From assembly GCA_003508835.1 (NCBI GenBank), contig PUFA01000077.1, positions 4,292,001 through 4,356,000 of the forward strand: a DNA stretch of 64,000 nt. Direction: 5' to 3'. Shown piece after piece: positions 60,360 to 64,000 of the stretch; positions within the stretch are counted from its first letter, which is position 1; every line of letters starts with the position of its first letter. This stretch comes from Eonycteris spelaea (taxonomy: Eukaryota > Chordata > Mammalia > Chiroptera > Pteropodidae). Both the position numbers and the translations under genes were made by a program. Under the pieces are notes generated by a model. It was not told where the DNA came from and searched no databases. It was given only the letters and a program-made list of their open reading frames with translations.

Positions 60360-61250
60360 GATTGCTAAGCAAAGTCTCCATGATCTGGCCTTTGCCCATC
60401 TCTCCAATCCTTTCCCCAACACTACGCTTCAGGCACAAAACTCAAGTTCCCCTAATAGTTCACACATTTGCTCGCCTTTCCTCTTCTGTCCCCTCTGCAT
60501 GGAATGTCCATCTACCATTTTCCACCTAATTAAACATTTCAGCTTTTAACAACACTCAGGAGTCACTTCCCCCTTGACACCTCTCAGAATAGGACTAACA
60601 CCTCCTTTCTTAATTCCCCACTGCACCCTACAGCAGCATCTTCAAACTTAAATGCTTAGAGTGGCAAGGAGGCATACACGCAGGGTCACTGTGTGTAAAT
60701 GAACGGATCTGTATTGTGCCCTGCATGGGTGTGGGAGAAGCTGCGGCTAATCGAACCCAACCGCCTTTTCTAAAAGTGTACTGAGTGTCAGCTCTTTCTT
60801 ACAATGGAATCGAGGGCCAATGTTACCAGATTTGAGCTACTCAAAAGCAGCTCAAAATGCAAGACGGGTTATGTGTGAATACGTATGTGCATGTACGTGC
60901 AGTGTCTGTATGTACAGGTGTAGGTATGCACATGTTTGTGTGTGATCTCCCAATTTTTCAATATTGACTCAAAAAAAACATTTATTTTTTAAACTCTGAG
61001 CAGACCATTATAAATATGCCAATTTACAATCTCTGATCTATAGATTTCCTCTTCATTGCGCTTAGTCTCTTGTGTCTCCTAATTAGCTGTATTGTATTTA
61101 TTTGTCTTTCCTGTCTTCATGTAACCTTCTCGAAGGCGAGCACTGTGGTATATGCATTCACTGCTGCACCCTGCGGCAGCATCCCCAGGGCTAATCCCAG
61201 CGCACATAGCAGGAGCTCAACAAATATTTTGAATTAATGCCTTTATATGG
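60360..61250 (+). mobile_element. L2 LINE, forward, interrupted
   Basis: 60360-60660 reads ccatgatctggcctttgccc, acatttgctcgcctttcctc and ctctgcatggaatgtccatc. 61030-61250 gives the 3' end: cttctcgaaggcgagcactg, gcacatagcaggagctcaac and aaatattttgaattaatg. The piece between is unrelated or too decayed. Confidence 0.65.
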
Positions 61251-62579
61251 TTAATTACTCAATAGAGATTTATTAAGTAAAAGACTTGTTGGGCTCCTAA
61301 CTGCCCTCAACATCAACTGGCTTGCCCAAAAATTCCTTCAATGGTGATTTATTTGTTGAGTTTGTTTCTGCAGGTGTCACCTTATGTAGGTAACACGCAG
61401 TGTTTATCACTCATTGATCAAAATCAAATTCGTCTTTTCAGATCCACTCTCTCCTAAATCACTACCCTAGGATGCAGTCACCATGCTCCAGCTTGTGATA
61501 TTGTTGCCAATAGAGTTTATTAAGTGTTCTCTGACCCTTGGAAAGAAGATGCTGCAAAAGAGGGAACTGATTATAAAATAATTGAATAGACTGGGGTGTG
61601 TCTGGCCTTCTGTTTAAATGGGATTGACTCACTAAGGGTCACGAATGCTCATTTGTTCAGTGAAGAAGGATGCTGAAAGATAAGAATGAGAAGCAGAAGG
61701 GCCATTTTCATCTGTCATGAGTTGTCAAGTGGAAAATGAAAGGCTGGCTTCCATTTTACAAGCAAAACCAGCCTTATGCATAAGCAAAAGAAATTGTGAT
61801 TTAAGAATGTAGAAAGGTCCCTGGCAAATTTAAAAGAAGCCTGTTTTCTTCCTTCAACCATCCTCCCAACCTAAAATGCTACAACCCAAATGTTCAAAAC
61901 TCACGGAATCAGTCTGCTGCCTAAATATTACAGCACTGTTTTCTAAGGACAGAAATCATATTGTCTACGGCTAAAGGATTCCATCTAATAATTGACCCAT
62001 TATCATCCACTGTAGCTTTAGAGAAAAAGGAGCGAGAGACAGAGTCACAGAATGAAATTCTGATGGAGGGGACAATAAAGTGAGACTCAAGTGAGGACAT
62101 TGACTTATCTCAGGGTAGGAAATAGGAAAATGAAGGTGAAAAGACGAACTCTGAATTTTGATGGAACTTGATAAGCTATGAATGTGTTGCCCACATCAAG
62201 AAGACACTAGGAAAACTATGCAAGGATTAGTCACTAATGAAGGAACTTCAGACATGACAACTGGGCAGAGGAGATAATTTGGGACAGGAAGCCCCTCAAG
62301 TCACTTCTTTTATGTGTTTGATTCCACTTCATTTTTATGGAGCCCCTTCAGATATCATACAAATGGAATCTTAAAAGCTAGATTTTTTGTGCAAGAAGTC
62401 CGTCCCCACTATCATGTCTCTACCTGCAGTGGTGACAATATTGTTATTGGCACTGGAAGAAAACATCTGGTCTTACAGCTGGCATGTTTTTCTTTTTCCC
62501 TTTTGCATTTGGCTCATGATGAAAGCTTTCTTCCTTTGTAGGCCCATGAACTACTTCATATAAAAATATAATAATAAAG
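61251..62579. other. No recognised feature
   Basis: Unique, A-rich intron. Confidence 0.45.
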
Positions 62580-62770
62580 TTCTCAACTCTGCGGTTCCAC
62601 CAGTTATTAGTTATATTATCTTGAGCTACCTACCTAAACTCTGTAAGCTCCCATTTCATTTTCTGTAACATGTGGATAATAATAGCATGAAGATTAAAAC
62701 AGAAACATCATATGAGGGTTGAGCGCAGTGTCTGCACACAAGGGCTGCCCAAAAATGTCAGCCATGATGA
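62580..62770 (+). mobile_element. MIR SINE, forward
   Basis: tgcggttccaccagttatta, tttcattttctgtaacatgt, ggataataatagcatgaaga and gcgcagtgtctgcacacaag. Confidence 0.6.
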
Positions 62771-63189
62771 TCAGGGAGCTTTTCCAACCCATTCTCACTT
62801 GTTTGCCTTGTTCTAGCTTAAAGCAGTTAACCATAAATGGTGCAACTCAGCACACAGCTCAGCACGTCATTGAAAATGTTTGAGAGAACCTTGGCATGAC
62901 AACCTGCTACCTGTTGTTGATGATGGTCTTGTTTTTTTCTTGCTATAAACCTTCCCAAAACACTGCTTCATGTATTTGTCTCATTAAAAATGATACGCAC
63001 AATAAGAGAACATAAAATCAAAAGAGATAATTAACAAAAGCCATGCCTAATAGAAGAGCAGGTTTACTTGATTTATTAGACAAAAAGTTAATGAAAAATC
63101 CAATTTGATCTCCAGTCAGGTAACTTACCTAAGTTAAAGATCCCAGAAAAAAAAATTATATATATATAGACAAATATGTATATATGTAG
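62771..63189. other. No recognised feature before the palindrome
   Basis: Unique A+T-rich sequence, with a tatatata patch at about 63157-63168. Confidence 0.4.
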
Positions 63190-63286
63190 TATATAGAATT
63201 GTAAATAAATATTATGATTGATTAATGTTTTATTATATTGATTAATCTTTTAATTAATCAATCATAATATTTATTTATTCTATATA
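63190..63286. repeat. AT-rich palindrome with a 34-bp stem
   Basis: The inner arms 63202-63226 and 63253-63277 are perfect 25-bp reverse complements. After a 3-nt bulge (63199-63201), the outer arms tatatagaa (63190-63198) and ttctatata (63278-63286) add nine pairs. The loop is 26 nt. The stem is almost all A+T. No protein or named repeat is linked to it. Confidence 0.95.
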
Positions 63287-63395
63287 AATATGGAAATCCA
63301 TCTCTGAGATGGTAGCAAGTGCAATAGTGGTTGAGCTAGAATTCAAACCCAGGCTAATGCAACTCCAAGGCCATGCTCCTATGAGCAATGGTGCA
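63287..63395 (-). mobile_element. MIR fragment, reversed
   Basis: gagctagaattcaaacccag, then gctaatgcaactccaaggcc, the reversed MIR head. Confidence 0.6.
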
Positions 63396-63509
63396 TTGTC
63401 TCTATGGTTACTCACTTTCAGAGATGCTATCAAAGAGAGCCCTAAATTAGGAGGTATTCTACACCAGATGACTTTTCCTTTTCCTGACCCTCCAAATCTT
63501 AAGATTCTA

Positions 63510-63850
63510 GGATCCATGAATTTATCTAACACTGTCATCCCTACCCTGCTCACCCCCAACATGTTTTCTATTTCTTTACTTTGTGTTATTTTTAACACAG
63601 TACTTAATACACCTGGCATTAAAGTATTTATGTGTGTTTTCTGGTTTTTTTTTTTTTTTTCACTAGAATGTAAACTCACAAGGCCAGAACTTGGTATTGT
63701 TCACATAAGTTCACATCGATAGATCACAGTGCAGGAGCCGCTTTGCTACATAGAAATCCCCACCCAGAAGCAGGCAGGGTGTTCACATCTGTATCCCCAG
63801 TGCTTGGAATAGAAGAAGAAGAATAGACTAGAACAAATATTAATTTGTCC
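63510..63850 (+). mobile_element. L2 3'-end fragment, forward
   Basis: tttctttactttgtgttatt, cactagaatgtaaactcaca, agaacttggtattgttcaca, and after an insert atctgtatccccagtgcttg, gaatag. A T17 run interrupts it near 63645. Confidence 0.55.
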
Positions 63851-63851
63851 A

Positions 63852-63879
63852 ATGGATGGATGGATGGATGGATGGACGG
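63852..63879 (+). repeat. (ATGG)n microsatellite
   Basis: Seven units, the last changed to acgg. Confidence 0.95.
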
Positions 63880-64000
63880 ACAGATAAGGTGGTAAAGATG
63901 GATTTCGTTTGGTGTAGGACACCCGTTTGAATAATGATGTTAAGAAATTTCAGAGGTGTTTATTCACAGGGTGGGCTTTGGGGACAGTAAATGGACCTTA

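Larger units (their letters stand above)
13277..64000 (-). other. SNTB1: SNTB1 upstream intron, partial (probably intron 1)
   Basis: This is everything 5' of the exon in gene orientation, at least 50.7 kb. I saw no GC-rich first exon with the syntrophin N-terminus or PDZ sequence, so the promoter and exon 1 should lie beyond the right edge. The 3' end of the intron has a clear acceptor, with a T-rich tract of about 20 nt before CAG at 13279-13277. Contents are listed separately. Phase at the acceptor is 1, because one base of a Val codon lies in the previous exon. Confidence 0.85.

Overview
This is nuclear DNA from a placental mammal, most likely a bat and probably a fruit bat (Pteropodidae). 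It is A+T-rich and dense in worn MIR, L2, L1, hAT-Charlie, Tigger and MaLR repeats, as expected of a mammalian intron. Two features point to bats. One is a 5S rRNA-derived SINE with intact target-site duplications at 9351-9544, a class described from fruit bats (Meg-R type). The other is a family of L1 3' ends that share a tail close to attaaccaa-gttaccccaataaa (3546-3714, 46346-46715, and reversed at 56465-56560). The species call is inference.

The only protein-coding segment I can support is one 223-bp internal exon on the minus strand at 13054-13276. It encodes the linker after the PDZ domain and the start of the second half of the split PH1 domain of beta-1-syntrophin (SNTB1), and it has a good acceptor and donor. 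The gene runs from high to low coordinates. So 13277-64000 is part of the upstream intron (probably intron 1) and 1-13053 is part of the downstream intron (probably intron 2). No other SNTB1 exon was recognised.

Layout: 1-13053 holds MIR and L2 copies, a HAL1/L1M piece (4400-4890), a polypurine GGAA tract (5338-5441), an isolated L1 5'UTR (5445-6692), old reversed L1 pieces (9745-10690) and the 5S SINE nested in a MIR. 13277-42480 is mostly unique intronic sequence with MIR and L2 copies, one old L1 ORF2 piece, hAT-Charlie and Tigger/MER2 elements, a roughly 590-bp DNA-transposon-like repeat and a (TG)n tract. 42480-46715 is an L1 cluster: an L1 whose reverse-transcriptase core is deleted but whose 5'UTR is kept, beside a twin-primed (inverted) L1. 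46720-64000 is again unique sequence with repeats, including a MaLR LTR, a (TTCC)18 tract and an AT-rich 34-bp-stem palindrome.

No new multi-gene system is visible. The observations most worth checking are an antisense open frame shared by two diverged L1 5'UTRs, each with a YY1-like motif upstream; the 5S SINE; the long palindrome; the local duplication near 34 kb; and a possible two-residue insertion in the SNTB1 linker.
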